DNA of 64,000 bases from JBJXHN01 sp046233135 (GTDB lineage Bacteria > Pseudomonadota > Alphaproteobacteria > Rhodospirillales > Rhodospirillaceae). Below are positions 1 through 9,044 of this stretch, piece by piece. Made by a program: the position numbers and the translations under genes. Location of the stretch: assembly GCA_046233135.1 (NCBI GenBank), contig JBJXHN010000001.1, forward strand, positions 930,001 through 994,000. Reading direction: 5' to 3'. Every line of letters begins with the position of its first letter. The first letter of the stretch is position 1. Under the pieces are notes generated by a model, which saw only the letters and a program-made list of their open reading frames with translations, was not told the origin of the DNA and did no database searches.

Positions 1-118
1 GGCCCGGCCGCATCCCGAGATCGCGGGCAGGCGGGCCGCCGGTGCCCCGGTCATGAAAACCGCCGGGGCCTGCGGGATCATAAGGACCCCAGCCCCGGCG
101 GGAAAGCCCAAAGCCGAC

Positions 119-148
119 AAAAAAGGCCGCCCCGGGATCGGGACGGCC
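119..148 (-). terminator. Rho-independent terminator of rpsB-tsf
   Basis: On the minus strand a 9-bp GC-rich stem (arms 140-148 and 125-133, one G-U pair, 6-nt loop) is followed by six T residues (complement of A119-A124). It starts 14 bp after the tsf stop, so it probably ends the rpsB-tsf transcript. Beyond it, bases 1-118 hold no gene I can support. Confidence 0.8.
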
Positions 149-161
149 CATTCCGTCGACC

Positions 162-1094
162 TTACTTGTTGCCCAGCTGGGCGGCCACCTCGGCCGCGAA
201 GTCGGACTCTTCCTTCTCGATGCCTTCGCCCAGCTGGAAGCGGGTAAAGCCGACCAGTTCGATCGGGCTGCCCAGCTCCTTGCCGGCCTTTTCCAGGACC
301 TTGCTGATCTTGGTTTCGTTGTCCATGACGAAGATCTGCTCGACCAGCACCACTTCCTCATAGAACTTGCGCAGGCGGCCTTCGACCATCTTTTCGATGA
401 TGTTGTCCGGCTTGCCCGAGGCCTTCGCCTGTTCGGTCAGCACCGAGCGCTCGCGGTCCAGGGCTTCGGCGTCCACTTCGGAGATGAAGGCGTACTTCGG
501 CGACGCGGCGGCCACATGCATGGCAACCTGACGGCCCAGGTCTTCCAGCTTGGCCGGATCGGCGGCGGACTTCAGGGCGACCAGCACACCGATCTTGCCC
601 AGACCCGGCTTCACCGCGTTGTGCATGTAGGCGGCAACCACGCCCTGATCCACCGACAGGGCGGAGATGCGGCGCAGGTTCATGTTTTCGCCAATGGTGG
701 CGATCTGATGGGTCACCTGCTCCTCGACCGTGCGGCCTTCGCCGCCCGGGAACGGCAGGGCCTTCATCTTGTCCAGGTCGCCGTCGGCTTCGATCGCCAG
801 CGGGGCCAGGGCGGTCACGAACGCCTGGAACTGATCGTTGCGGGCGACGAAGTCGGTTTCGGCGTTCATTTCGACCACGGCACCCTTGGGGCCGTCGGCG
901 AGAATGGCGACCAGGCCTTCGGCGGCGGTACGGCCGGCCTTCTTGGCGGCGGCAGCCAGACCCTTCTTGCGCAGCCAGTCGACCGCAGCCTCCATATCGC
1001 CGCCCGTCTCGTTGAGCGCCTTCTTGCAGTCCATCATGCCTGCGCCGGTCGATTCGCGCAGGCTCTTTACGAGCGCGGCAGTGATTTCGGCCAT
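162..1094 (-). CDS. tsf: Translation elongation factor Ts
   Basis: This is EF-Ts, the guanine nucleotide exchange factor that recycles EF-Tu during protein synthesis in the cytoplasm. The 310-residue protein begins with the N-terminal UBA-like module (KSLRESTGAGMMDCKKAL) and carries the TDFVARND core signature near residue 80, both diagnostic of the family. The length is normal for an alphaproteobacterial EF-Ts. It lies downstream of rpsB on the same strand, the usual bacterial arrangement, separated by 145 bp that contain a terminator-like hairpin. The ATG is preceded by an AGAGAGAAGA purine stretch. Nothing unusual was seen. Confidence 0.98.
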   Translation of the reverse strand: MAEITAALVKSLRESTGAGMMDCKKALNETGGDMEAAVDWLRKKGLAAAAKKAGRTAAEGLVAILADGPKGAVVEMNAETDFVARNDQFQAFVTALAPLAIEADGDLDKMKALPFPGGEGRTVEEQVTHQIATIGENMNLRRISALSVDQGVVAAYMHNAVKPGLGKIGVLVALKSAADPAKLEDLGRQVAMHVAAASPKYAFISEVDAEALDRERSVLTEQAKASGKPDNIIEKMVEGRLRKFYEEVVLVEQIFVMDNETKISKVLEKAGKELGSPIELVGFTRFQLGEGIEKEESDFAAEVAAQLGNK

Positions 1095-1186
1095 TGTCTT
1101 CTCTCTCCGTGGTGCAGTGGTCGACCCGCTCGGCAGCCAGGCCGCCGGGGATCATACGCAATCATGCAAGTCAGTGGGGTTGCAAA

Positions 1187-1223
1187 AAGATGGCGGCGCC
1201 GGTTCACGGGCCGCCGCCATCTT
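1187..1223 (-). terminator. Attenuator-like hairpin between rpsB and tsf
   Basis: A 12-bp perfect stem (arms 1187-1198 and 1212-1223, 13-nt loop) is followed on the minus strand by T residues (complement of A1184-A1188). It sits 17 bp after the rpsB stop and about 90 bp before tsf. It should end some transcripts between the genes and so set the S2:EF-Ts ratio. Partial termination at this place is known for other rpsB-tsf operons; here it is inferred from sequence only. Confidence 0.7.
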
Positions 1224-1239
1224 CCCGCGATCAGAAACC

Positions 1240-2070
1240 TCAGGCGGACGGCTGGGCCGCTTCGCCTTCCGCAGCCGGAGCCGGAGCCGCGTCTTCCGCG
1301 GCCGGCTCGCCTTCGCCTTCCAGACCGACTTCCACCGGCGCTTCTTCAGAGGCACCGATGTCATGGCCGGCGGCGGTCATCTCGGCCTGCAGACCGTCCA
1401 GGGCGGCGCCGCTCAGCAGCTCGCAGTAGGTCTGGATGGCACGGATGGCGTCGTCGTTGCCGGGGATCGGGAAGGTGATGTTGTCGGGATTGGAGTTGCT
1501 GTCGATCACGGCCACCACGGGCAGGCCCAGGCGCTTGGCTTCGGCAACGGCCAGGTCTTCCTTGACGGTGTCGATGATCACCAGCAGGTCAGGCAGGCCG
1601 CCCATTTCCTTGATGCCGCCCAAGGCCAGGTCCAGCTTTTCCCGCTCGCGGGACAGGTTCAGCTGTTCCTTCTTGGTCAGACCATGCAGGTCACCGGCGT
1701 TGAAACGCTCTTCCAGCTCGCGCAGGCGCTTGATGGAGTGGCTGATGGTCTTCCAGTTGGTCAGCATGCCGCCGAGCCAGCGGTGGTTCACATAGTACTG
1801 ACCGCAGCGGCGGGCGGCTTCGGCGATGGGCTCCTGGGCCTGACGCTTGGTGCCGACGAACAGAACGCGACCACCGTTGGCCACCACGTCCCGCACCGTC
1901 TGCATGGCGCGGTACAGCATGGGGACGGTCTGCTGCAGGTCGATGATGTGAACGTTTTCCCGCGCGCCGAACAGATACGGCTGCATCTTGGGGTTCCAGC
2001 GGCGGGTGTTGTGACCGAAGTGGCAGCCGGCTTCAATCAGCTGGCGCATGGTAAAAGTGGGGAGGGCCAT
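1240..2070 (-). CDS. rpsB: 30S ribosomal protein S2
   Basis: Small-subunit ribosomal protein S2. The start MALPTFTMRQLIEAGCHFGH and the N-terminal signature GHNTRRWNPKM are classic S2, and the first conserved helices and the VIDSNSNP segment are intact. The protein is 276 residues; the last ~45 are an Ala/Pro/Glu-rich low-complexity tail, a frequent extension in alphaproteobacteria. An upstream in-frame extension exists but lacks any S2 similarity, so I place the start at the ATG at 2070, preceded by GAAAAGAAGGA. It heads the rpsB-tsf operon. Its leader (2071-2290) may hold autoregulatory structure, but I could not identify a defined motif. Confidence 0.97.
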   Translation of the reverse strand: MALPTFTMRQLIEAGCHFGHNTRRWNPKMQPYLFGARENVHIIDLQQTVPMLYRAMQTVRDVVANGGRVLFVGTKRQAQEPIAEAARRCGQYYVNHRWLGGMLTNWKTISHSIKRLRELEERFNAGDLHGLTKKEQLNLSREREKLDLALGGIKEMGGLPDLLVIIDTVKEDLAVAEAKRLGLPVVAVIDSNSNPDNITFPIPGNDDAIRAIQTYCELLSGAALDGLQAEMTAAGHDIGASEEAPVEVGLEGEGEPAAEDAAPAPAAEGEAAQPSA

Positions 2071-2292
2071 GGTGGCGCAGTCCTTCTTTTCCGGTTGAGC
2101 CTCCGCGGGGCATGTGATCCCGAGGGTATCCCGGGACACCGGAGCGACCGGCGCGGATGTCTCCCGCCCGGCCGCGTTCCCCGCGTGCGTGGTATGGCGG
2201 GGGATATACCGGCTGGCGTGCACCTTGGCAAGCGTTTCCCATCTCCGGGACGGGCTTGGGGAACCGCTTGCACCGGACACGCCCTCTCCATA
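2071..2292. other. rpsB upstream region
   Basis: This non-coding stretch separates rpsB from the dispersed repeat at 2293. It must contain the rpsB promoter and leader, but I see no unambiguous -35/-10 pair. Apart from this leader role nothing else is supported. Confidence 0.5.
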
Positions 2293-2422
2293 CCAACCTG
2301 TGTGGGTGCCCAACCCACGCAGGTTGGCAAGGCCAAGCGGCCGCCGCGCCTTATGGCGCGTAAAAGCCCTCGTGGCGTTTGAACGAAATACGACCTGCGT
2401 GGGTTTTAACCCACGCAGGTCG
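2293..2422 (-). repeat. Dispersed structured repeat, copy 1
   Basis: A 130-bp element has three parts. Hairpin 1 (2293-2327) has a 15-bp stem with one G-U pair. The core is 2328-2390. Hairpin 2 (2391-2422) has a 15-bp perfect stem with a TT loop. The core recurs at 52749-52811 with the last 51 bp matching at 50 positions, while both flanking stems have a different sequence there yet still pair. The core includes a small GCGCC-TTAT-GGCGC hairpin. The element begins 3 bp beyond the stop codon of the minus-strand PHB depolymerase gene, exactly as copy 2 does relative to the TAXI gene. The family is not recognised. Confidence 0.85.
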
Positions 2423-2425
2423 GTA

Positions 2426-3556
2426 TCAACGCCCCTGCAGGGCGTCCACCATGGCCTTGACCGCGCCGATCTGCGCGCCGGCCTTCAGCAGGAACGAGGA
2501 GTCGTAGGCATAGCCCCACCAGTTCCAGCAGGCCTTGGGGTTGAATTCCGTCGGCAGAAAGCCGTCTTCGATATTCAGGCGATGGGCCTGGGGATAGAGC
2601 ACCACCACCCGGTTGGTGTCCGCCCACCGGTTATAGCCGGTGATCTCGTAGAATTTCTCGTCCGGCCCCAGAACGTCGTCGGACTGCTGGCAGCCGTGAA
2701 AGGCCACATGCAGCCGGCAGCCGGCATCCGCCGCCGTGCAGGCATCGGGCACATACAGAAACGCCGTCTCGCCCATGCTCACATGCAGCGGTTTCTTGCC
2801 GCCGGGAATGAAGGGCGCCTGATCAAAGGCCATCATCTTGCCCGCCGGGGCCTCAGACGGCGGCACCAGCGTTTCGCGCAGCACCAGGGAAAGGATGGCC
2901 CCGGCCTGATCATAGCCGCAGGCATTCACGTACGGAATGTCCTGGGTCTCGCAGGGGTTTCCCCGGTCCACGGTGACAAAGGAATGCCCGGCCTTCATGG
3001 TCTGCCCCTGGGGATCGGGCAGCCGGGTCAGCAGGGTTGTCTCCACCCCGAAGTGGGTCAGCACCTCGGCCGCCGTCTCCACGGCGCGGGTGCCCACGGT
3101 GGTATCGGCCCGGCCGGAGAACAGATAGGCCACGTCCCCCTTCAGCCCCGCCACCGGATCGATCAGGTGCTTGCGGTCGAATTCGCTGATGAAGTCGATG
3201 AACCGCGCCGCGCCTTCCAGCCGGTCGGTCTGGTGCATGCACTGGGTCAGGGCGCGGGTCGCCGTGGCCATCACCCTGTTGCCCATGGTCGCGCTGACCG
3301 AACAGCCGTACAGCCCGCCGGCCACCAGACCGGCGCCCGACACGCTGGCCGAATGGGCCACATGGTACTGGTTGGCCATATAGGCGCCCGAGGAGATCCC
3401 CGACACGGTGATCTCGCCATCCGCGATGGACAGCTGGGGAATCGCCTGGGCATGGGCGACCTGCGCCATCCCGCCGGCGGTCAGCATCAAGATCCCCAGC
3501 GCAAGAGCGCCAAGGCAGCGGGCGTCGGATCCCGTCGGTTCGGGTCGCAGGGTCAT
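2426..3556 (-). CDS. Periplasmic/extracellular PHB depolymerase (type 2 catalytic domain)
   Basis: A secreted polyhydroxybutyrate depolymerase, an alpha/beta-hydrolase that cleaves short-chain-length PHA esters. The ATG at 3556 follows a GGAGGAG ribosome binding site and starts a signal peptide (hydrophobic residues ~14-30, likely cleavage after AHA36). The lipase box GISSG gives the nucleophile at about Ser55. A second family block, VAFHGCQQ followed by YNRWADTN, is the conserved C-terminal histidine region. No C-terminal substrate-binding domain is present, which fits enzymes such as the periplasmic PhaZ1 of Rhodospirillum rubrum. The gene is monocistronic and ends 3 bp before a structured repeat. 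A PHA synthase lies in the same window at 22.7 kb, so the organism probably stores PHB. Confidence 0.88.
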   Translation of the reverse strand: MTLRPEPTGSDARCLGALALGILMLTAGGMAQVAHAQAIPQLSIADGEITVSGISSGAYMANQYHVAHSASVSGAGLVAGGLYGCSVSATMGNRVMATATRALTQCMHQTDRLEGAARFIDFISEFDRKHLIDPVAGLKGDVAYLFSGRADTTVGTRAVETAAEVLTHFGVETTLLTRLPDPQGQTMKAGHSFVTVDRGNPCETQDIPYVNACGYDQAGAILSLVLRETLVPPSEAPAGKMMAFDQAPFIPGGKKPLHVSMGETAFLYVPDACTAADAGCRLHVAFHGCQQSDDVLGPDEKFYEITGYNRWADTNRVVVLYPQAHRLNIEDGFLPTEFNPKACWNWWGYAYDSSFLLKAGAQIGAVKAMVDALQGR

Positions 3557-3667
3557 GGGAGGCTCCTCCATCACGATTATGTGCAGTGCAGCACAATCGT
3601 TATCGGATGCCTGGATCACGAACTCAAGCGACATTTCAACTTAACGCCGCAAAGTTGAACAGAGGCA

Positions 3668-6460
3668 TCAGCCTTGGACGGCTTCCGCTCTGGCGGACGG
3701 GACGGTGGGATAGTTGCCTTCCAGAAGGGTCTTCAGCACGGTGTCCGCGCTTTCCGGCCGGGCCAGCAGATATCCCTGGACCGTGTCGCAGCCTTCGCGC
3801 TTCAGATAGTCGTACTGGGCTTCGGTCTCCACGCCTTCGGCGATCACTTCCAGACCCAGGCTGTGTCCCAGATTGATGATGGCCCGGGCGATCACCGCGT
3901 CGTTGCTGTCCTCGGTCAGGTGGCGGACGAAGCTCTGGTCCACTTTCAGCTTGTCCACCTTGAACTGCTTCAGATAGCTCAGCGAGGAATAGCCCGTTCC
4001 GAAGTCGTCGATGGCCAGCCGCACCCCCAGCTCGGACAGGGAACCGAGCAGGCGTACCGCTTCCTGGGCATCCTGCATCAGCATGCTTTCGGTCAGTTCC
4101 AGCTCCAGATCACAGGGCGGGACCCCGGTGTCGGCAAGCAGCGACGTAATCCGCTCTTCCAGCCCCTTCTGCTTGAACTGCACGGCACTGATGTTCACCG
4201 CCATGGTCAGCGCCGGCGCGCCGGCCGCGCGCCACCCGGCGTAACAGCGCAGGGCTTCGCGCAGAACATAATCGCCCAGTTCGATGATCAGACCGCTGTC
4301 CTCGGCCACCGGAATGAAGCGGCCCGGCGGGATCAGGCCCAGGCGCGGGTGGTTCCAGCGCACCAGCGTCTCGACCCCCACCGGGCGGCCGTCGGCCATG
4401 CCGTATTGCAGCTGGAAGTTCAGGAACAGTTCGCCGCTGCCGTCGTCCATCAGGGCACGGCGCAGGTCGCCCTCGATACCCAGCCGCACGGCCGCTTCGG
4501 CGTTCATCTCGCTGGAGAAGAAGCAGGTATCCTCGTCCTCCGACTTGATGGCCCGGTACATGGCCATGTCGGCATTCTTCATCAGGTTGTCGGGATCGGT
4601 GCCGTCCTGGGGATACATGGCGATCCCCACATTGGCCCCCACCCGCACCTCTTGTCCGCCCAGGTCGACGGGCGTGCGCACCACATCGGCGATGCGCCGC
4701 GCCAGCACGGCGGCGGAATCGGCGCTGCTGATGTTGGGCTGGATCAGCGCGAACTCGTCGCCGCCCACCCGGGCCACCGTATCGGCTTCCTCGGCCGAGG
4801 CGTTGATGCGGCTGGCGATGGTCATCAGCAGCTGATCACCGGACGCATGACCCAGGGTATCGTTTACACGGTTAAAGTGATCCAGGTCGATGAACATCAC
4901 CGCCAGCCCGGTATGATTGCGCCGGGCCTGAACCACCGCCTGGTACAGGCGGTCCCGGAACAGCACCCGGTTGGGCAGACGGGTCAGGGTGTCGTAGTTC
5001 GACAGATAGCGAATGCGCTCTTCGGCCTTTTTCCGGGCGGTGACATCCTCGTGGACGGCGACGTAGTGGGTGACATTCCCCTGGTCGTCCAGGATCGGCG
5101 TGACCGTCTGATCGACCACATAGCGGCGGCCGTCCTTGCGCTTTTCCACCATCTCGCCGCGCCAGACCCGGCCCCGGGTGATGGACTCCCACAGTTCCGC
5201 ATAGACGTCGTTATCCTGCACGCCGGATTTCAGGATCGACGGCAGCCGTCCGATCACTTCTTCCTCGGTATAGCCGGTCAGGGTGATGAACGACCGGTTC
5301 ACCCATTCGATCCGGCCTTTGGCGTCGGTGATGAAAATGGCGTTGGCCGCCGAGGCCATGGCCGTCGACTGAAGCTTCAGGTAGGCCTGATCCTGCAAGG
5401 TCTGAAAGGCCGCGCCCAGGCGGGCGGCCAGGGTTTCCAGCCGGCGCAGGGTCATGGGCTGGTCCACCTGGGCGTGATCGCCGGCGACGCAGATCACCCC
5501 CACCACTTCCTTCTGAGTCCACAGCGGCAGCGCCAGTACCGCCCGCGCCTTCGCCGCCGTCACCCAGGCCGGAGCTGTTTCCTGGGGCTCCAGCCGGCAT
5601 GCGCGGCCGAAACGCAGCGCCCGGGCCGCCGGCCCGCGATCCGCGTCGCAATCGTCCTTGTCGGAATCCCGGCTGTCGTCCCAGCACTCGGGCTCGGCGG
5701 ACAGGCACTCCGACGCCCGGCCGCCCCGGCCTGTCAGGGCGATCATGCCATTGGACCGCCGCAGGCCGATCCACACCACCGGCAGACCGAACAGCTTGGC
5801 CACCCGGTCGCAGAGTTCCCGGCTCAGGTCTTCCTGGCTCGATCCCAGCAGAAGATGGTTGTCGATGGAGCGCATCATGCTCTCCATCTCCTCGGCCAGC
5901 ACCCGTTCGGTGACGTCGCGCACCATGGCGATGGTGTAGCTGCCCCGACTGGTCACCACCTGGGTCAGGGACAGGGTCAGGGGCACGAAGCCGCCGTCCG
6001 ACCGCCGGCCATGCAGCACGATGTCGCCCATGGCATTGGCCACCGGGCGGGGGAACCGCCCCTGGGCTTCGGCCGTACCCGCCCGTTCCACCAGGCCGGG
6101 CGCACAGGGCGCACAGGGGGCGACCTCCGCCAGGGTCGGCAGGATGACCGTTGCCGGCTGGCCGGTCAGCGCTTCCGCCGTCACGCCGAAGATATGTTCG
6201 GCCGCCGGGTTCATCTCGACCACCGTTCCGTCGTCGGCGATGGTCACCAGGCCGTCGGTCAGGCTGGTGATCACGGCCGAGGCGTGAAGATCCCGGCGTG
6301 GCACGGCCGCATGGGCTCCCCCGCCGATACCGGGTCCCCCGCCGGCACGGGTGGCGACCTGACGGTGCCGACGGAAGATAACCAGCACGATGCCGAGCGC
6401 AACGAGCACTGCGCCAGCAGCGACAAGGCCGCCGATCAGATTGATATATGCGATGGTCAT
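3668..6460 (-). CDS. PAS-GAF-PAS-GGDEF-EAL c-di-GMP signalling protein
   Basis: A membrane-anchored protein with the domains of both a cyclic-di-GMP synthase and phosphodiesterase. In the 930-residue form starting at ATG 6460, an N-terminal transmembrane helix (~5-30) is followed by a PAS domain (~60-185), a GAF domain (~195-355), a second PAS/PAC (~365-475), GGDEF (~490-655) and EAL (~670-920). The GGDEF motif is intact (RVGGDEF), but the RxxD inhibitory site just upstream is EEAD, so product inhibition at that site is unlikely. The EAL signature reads ETL (VETLVRW), keeping the catalytic Glu, and DDFGTGYSS is present. A TTG start 11 codons earlier is possible. It follows the nucleotide cyclase gene by about 55 bp and may be co-transcribed. 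Confidence 0.93.
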   Translation of the reverse strand: MTIAYINLIGGLVAAGAVLVALGIVLVIFRRHRQVATRAGGGPGIGGGAHAAVPRRDLHASAVITSLTDGLVTIADDGTVVEMNPAAEHIFGVTAEALTGQPATVILPTLAEVAPCAPCAPGLVERAGTAEAQGRFPRPVANAMGDIVLHGRRSDGGFVPLTLSLTQVVTSRGSYTIAMVRDVTERVLAEEMESMMRSIDNHLLLGSSQEDLSRELCDRVAKLFGLPVVWIGLRRSNGMIALTGRGGRASECLSAEPECWDDSRDSDKDDCDADRGPAARALRFGRACRLEPQETAPAWVTAAKARAVLALPLWTQKEVVGVICVAGDHAQVDQPMTLRRLETLAARLGAAFQTLQDQAYLKLQSTAMASAANAIFITDAKGRIEWVNRSFITLTGYTEEEVIGRLPSILKSGVQDNDVYAELWESITRGRVWRGEMVEKRKDGRRYVVDQTVTPILDDQGNVTHYVAVHEDVTARKKAEERIRYLSNYDTLTRLPNRVLFRDRLYQAVVQARRNHTGLAVMFIDLDHFNRVNDTLGHASGDQLLMTIASRINASAEEADTVARVGGDEFALIQPNISSADSAAVLARRIADVVRTPVDLGGQEVRVGANVGIAMYPQDGTDPDNLMKNADMAMYRAIKSEDEDTCFFSSEMNAEAAVRLGIEGDLRRALMDDGSGELFLNFQLQYGMADGRPVGVETLVRWNHPRLGLIPPGRFIPVAEDSGLIIELGDYVLREALRCYAGWRAAGAPALTMAVNISAVQFKQKGLEERITSLLADTGVPPCDLELELTESMLMQDAQEAVRLLGSLSELGVRLAIDDFGTGYSSLSYLKQFKVDKLKVDQSFVRHLTEDSNDAVIARAIINLGHSLGLEVIAEGVETEAQYDYLKREGCDTVQGYLLARPESADTVLKTLLEGNYPTVPSARAEAVQG

Positions 6461-6515
6461 CGCGCGCGCACGCTTCCCTGAAACTGAAACCAAACCGGGC
6501 CGCCGGATCCCCCGG

Positions 6516-8810
6516 TCACTTTGTCAAAGCCACGTAGACGCCATCCCAATCGGCCCCCGGGCTGTTTTGTTCGTAATCGTCAAGGCGCTCTTCGTAAAGA
6601 TGATAAAGGCCGGCGGTCTGCAATTCCGGCATGGCTTGCCGGCATTTTTCCAGATGGCCCCGCGCCGATTCCCACCTTTGTTCCCGATAGGCTTGAAGCA
6701 TTAACTCATGGTCTTGCCGCAGCCCGGCAAATTCAGGCGTCGCCGCCACTTCTTCATCTCCGAGCAGGGCAAAAATCCGAACAGGAACGGTCTTTCCCTT
6801 CACCCGGATCAGATCAAGCTCCAGCAGCGCATACTCCGGGACGAGTTTTGCGGTGTTTTCACCCACAACCGTCGTGACGCCATAGGTCTTCGACTGCCCT
6901 TCAAGTCGTGACGCGAGGTTAACGTTGTCCCCCAGCACGGAGTAGTCGAACCGCTGATCGGAACCCATGTTCCCGACGCAGACCATGCCGGTATTCAGCC
7001 CGATGCCGATGTTCAGCGGGATGTGTTTTCGGCCTTCCTCGTCGGCTTCACGCTTCAGATCCTCGTTCAGCGCGGCGAGTCCCTCTTTCATCTTCAGGGC
7101 CGATGCGCAGGCATGGGCCGCATGCTCTCCGTCATCCAGCGGCGCATTCCAGAAGGCCATGATGCAGTCGCCCATGTACTTGTCGATGGTGCCCCGGCGT
7201 TCCAGGATCACATCGGTCATGGGCGTCAGGAACCGGTTGATCAGGCGGGTCAGCCCCTCGGCATCGAACAGTTCGGAGATGCTGGTGAAACCGCGCACGT
7301 CGCAGAACATCAGGGTCATTTCCCGCATTTCCCCTCCCAGCTTCAGGCGGGAGGGGTCGGCGGCCAGACGCTCCACCAGGGCCGGCGACATGTACCGGGA
7401 GAAGGCGTCGCGCACCTGACGCCGCTGCGCTTCCTCACGGGCATAGCCGGCGTAGGTCAGGAACATGTACAGCACGATGGCCGACAACGATGGATAAACG
7501 GGATCGTAGAGCTGAAGTTCCTGGGTAAACAGCATGAACGAGGCCGCCCCGGTCCCCGCCACGGCCGCCACCAGCAGCACCAAGGTCCAGCGGGCCCCGA
7601 TCATCGGCACCAGGATCAGCAGCAGCAGGCCGACTCCCAGAGTTCCGTAAACCTCCAGATCCAGGGCGTTGCGCGGCCGGTCCAGCATCTGGCCGGTCAG
7701 GACGTTCTCGATGATGTTGGCGTGGACCTCCACCCCCGGCAGGTAGTTGTCCACCGGCGAGGTCTTGATATCGAGCAGCCCCACCGCGGAGGTGCCAAGG
7801 ATCACGAACTTGTTGCGGAACATCGACGGCGAGGCCGTGCCCCGCAGCACGTCGACGGCCGACACGTATTTGGCCTGATCGAGCTTGGAGAAATAGACGT
7901 GGAACCGCCCCGCTTCGTCCAGCGGCAGGGTCAGGGTCTGGACCTGGCCGTTGGGTCCCCGGGCGCGCAGCACCATGTCCTGCACCCCCGTTTCCGTTCC
8001 CGCCTGCTTGCCGCGCAGCAGCAGGTTGGACGCCCCGACGGCGTTTCTCAGCATTTCCGCCGACAGGGAAGGATAGATCTTTTCGGCGTCCAGCACTTCG
8101 ACGGCCATGGGAACCCGGCGGACGATGCCGTCCAGCTCTCCTTCGACGATGAACACCCCGCGCCCCATCGCCTTCTCGTCGAGCATCGGCAGGTTATACA
8201 GGATGCGCTGGTGGTCTTTCAGATAGCTTTGGACATCGTGGCCCAGGATGGCGACGGACGACGGCGGGGCCAGGGATTGGTCCTGGCTGGTGTTGACGCT
8301 GGGGGCCATCCCCATGATCACCCGGCTGTTGGCGATGGTTTCGGCGAAAATTTCGTCGTTATCGGGCAGTTTGGACAGGGTTGCCCGTATTTCCGGATCC
8401 TGGATCTCCAGCGTCTCGCTCAAACGGGTCGGCGAGGTGCGGTCCGGTTCCGGGAAGATGATATCGAAGCCGATGTTGATCGGCCCCATCGCCGCGATGC
8501 GGCGCACCAGTTCGGCCAGGACGGACCGGGGCCAGGGCCATTGCCCCACCTCCTGCAACGACCGGTCGTCCAGATCGACGATGGTGACGAATCGCTGATT
8601 GGGGGCAACCTCCCGCGGCTGTATCCGTTGGTAGAAGTCGAAGGTCTTGGACCGCAGGAACTCCACAGGCGCCGGATCGGCGATGCGCAGGACCACCAGT
8701 CCGCAAAGCAGCAGGAAGGCCCAGAAACGCGTGCTTTTCCATAAATGGCGCGGCCTGGGAAGCCGAAACGCCCCCTTTGCCGCCGACAAGGCCTGGCCGA
8801 TGCGACTCAC
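6516..8810 (-). CDS. CHASE2-domain adenylate/guanylate cyclase
   Basis: A membrane class III nucleotide cyclase with an extracytoplasmic sensor. The 764 residues hold an N-terminal TM helix (~28-45), a CHASE2 sensory domain (~50-390), three closely spaced TM helices (~395-470) and a C-terminal cyclase domain (~500-690). Metal-binding aspartates are seen in MFCDVRGFTS and YMGDCIMAFW, and the conserved GDNVNLASRLE segment is intact, so the enzyme should be active. Whether the product is cAMP or cGMP cannot be decided by eye. The start is a GTG with a GGGGGTAGG purine stretch close upstream. The gene lies just ahead of a GGDEF/EAL gene on the same strand, which suggests joint control of two cyclic nucleotides. 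Confidence 0.93.
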   Translation of the reverse strand: MSRIGQALSAAKGAFRLPRPRHLWKSTRFWAFLLLCGLVVLRIADPAPVEFLRSKTFDFYQRIQPREVAPNQRFVTIVDLDDRSLQEVGQWPWPRSVLAELVRRIAAMGPINIGFDIIFPEPDRTSPTRLSETLEIQDPEIRATLSKLPDNDEIFAETIANSRVIMGMAPSVNTSQDQSLAPPSSVAILGHDVQSYLKDHQRILYNLPMLDEKAMGRGVFIVEGELDGIVRRVPMAVEVLDAEKIYPSLSAEMLRNAVGASNLLLRGKQAGTETGVQDMVLRARGPNGQVQTLTLPLDEAGRFHVYFSKLDQAKYVSAVDVLRGTASPSMFRNKFVILGTSAVGLLDIKTSPVDNYLPGVEVHANIIENVLTGQMLDRPRNALDLEVYGTLGVGLLLLILVPMIGARWTLVLLVAAVAGTGAASFMLFTQELQLYDPVYPSLSAIVLYMFLTYAGYAREEAQRRQVRDAFSRYMSPALVERLAADPSRLKLGGEMREMTLMFCDVRGFTSISELFDAEGLTRLINRFLTPMTDVILERRGTIDKYMGDCIMAFWNAPLDDGEHAAHACASALKMKEGLAALNEDLKREADEEGRKHIPLNIGIGLNTGMVCVGNMGSDQRFDYSVLGDNVNLASRLEGQSKTYGVTTVVGENTAKLVPEYALLELDLIRVKGKTVPVRIFALLGDEEVAATPEFAGLRQDHELMLQAYREQRWESARGHLEKCRQAMPELQTAGLYHLYEERLDDYEQNSPGADWDGVYVALTK

Positions 8811-9044
8811 CCCTACCCCCTGTACGCACGGCCCCCTTTGCGGCGGCTCCGTTCGCGTTCCGCTTGATGACCCGGCTGGCCGGGTTCATACCTTGCTCTG
8901 TATACCATATGCCCGACTGCGGCACGGTGTCTTGCCACCATACACCGCCCTCTCCACCGATCAAAGGGGGTGGGGGGAGCTGAGGGAAATTGGGGTTCCG
9001 CAAGGGCTTGCCGATTAACGGTTTGTGCATCACGATAGGGCACA

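Noticed and set aside
1240..2313. An rpsB start extended to 2313.
   Set aside because: The extra 81 residues are not S2-like; MALPTFTMRQL at 2070 is the normal start with a ribosome binding site.
3674..6481. A 935-codon open frame on the plus strand opposite the GGDEF/EAL gene, and similar long antisense frames elsewhere (7023-8744, 34093-36096, 38861-42115, 50767-52761).
   Set aside because: High GC content leaves few stop codons on the opposite strand. The antisense products are His/Gln/Gly/Arg-rich with no family motifs, while the annotated strand has clear domains.
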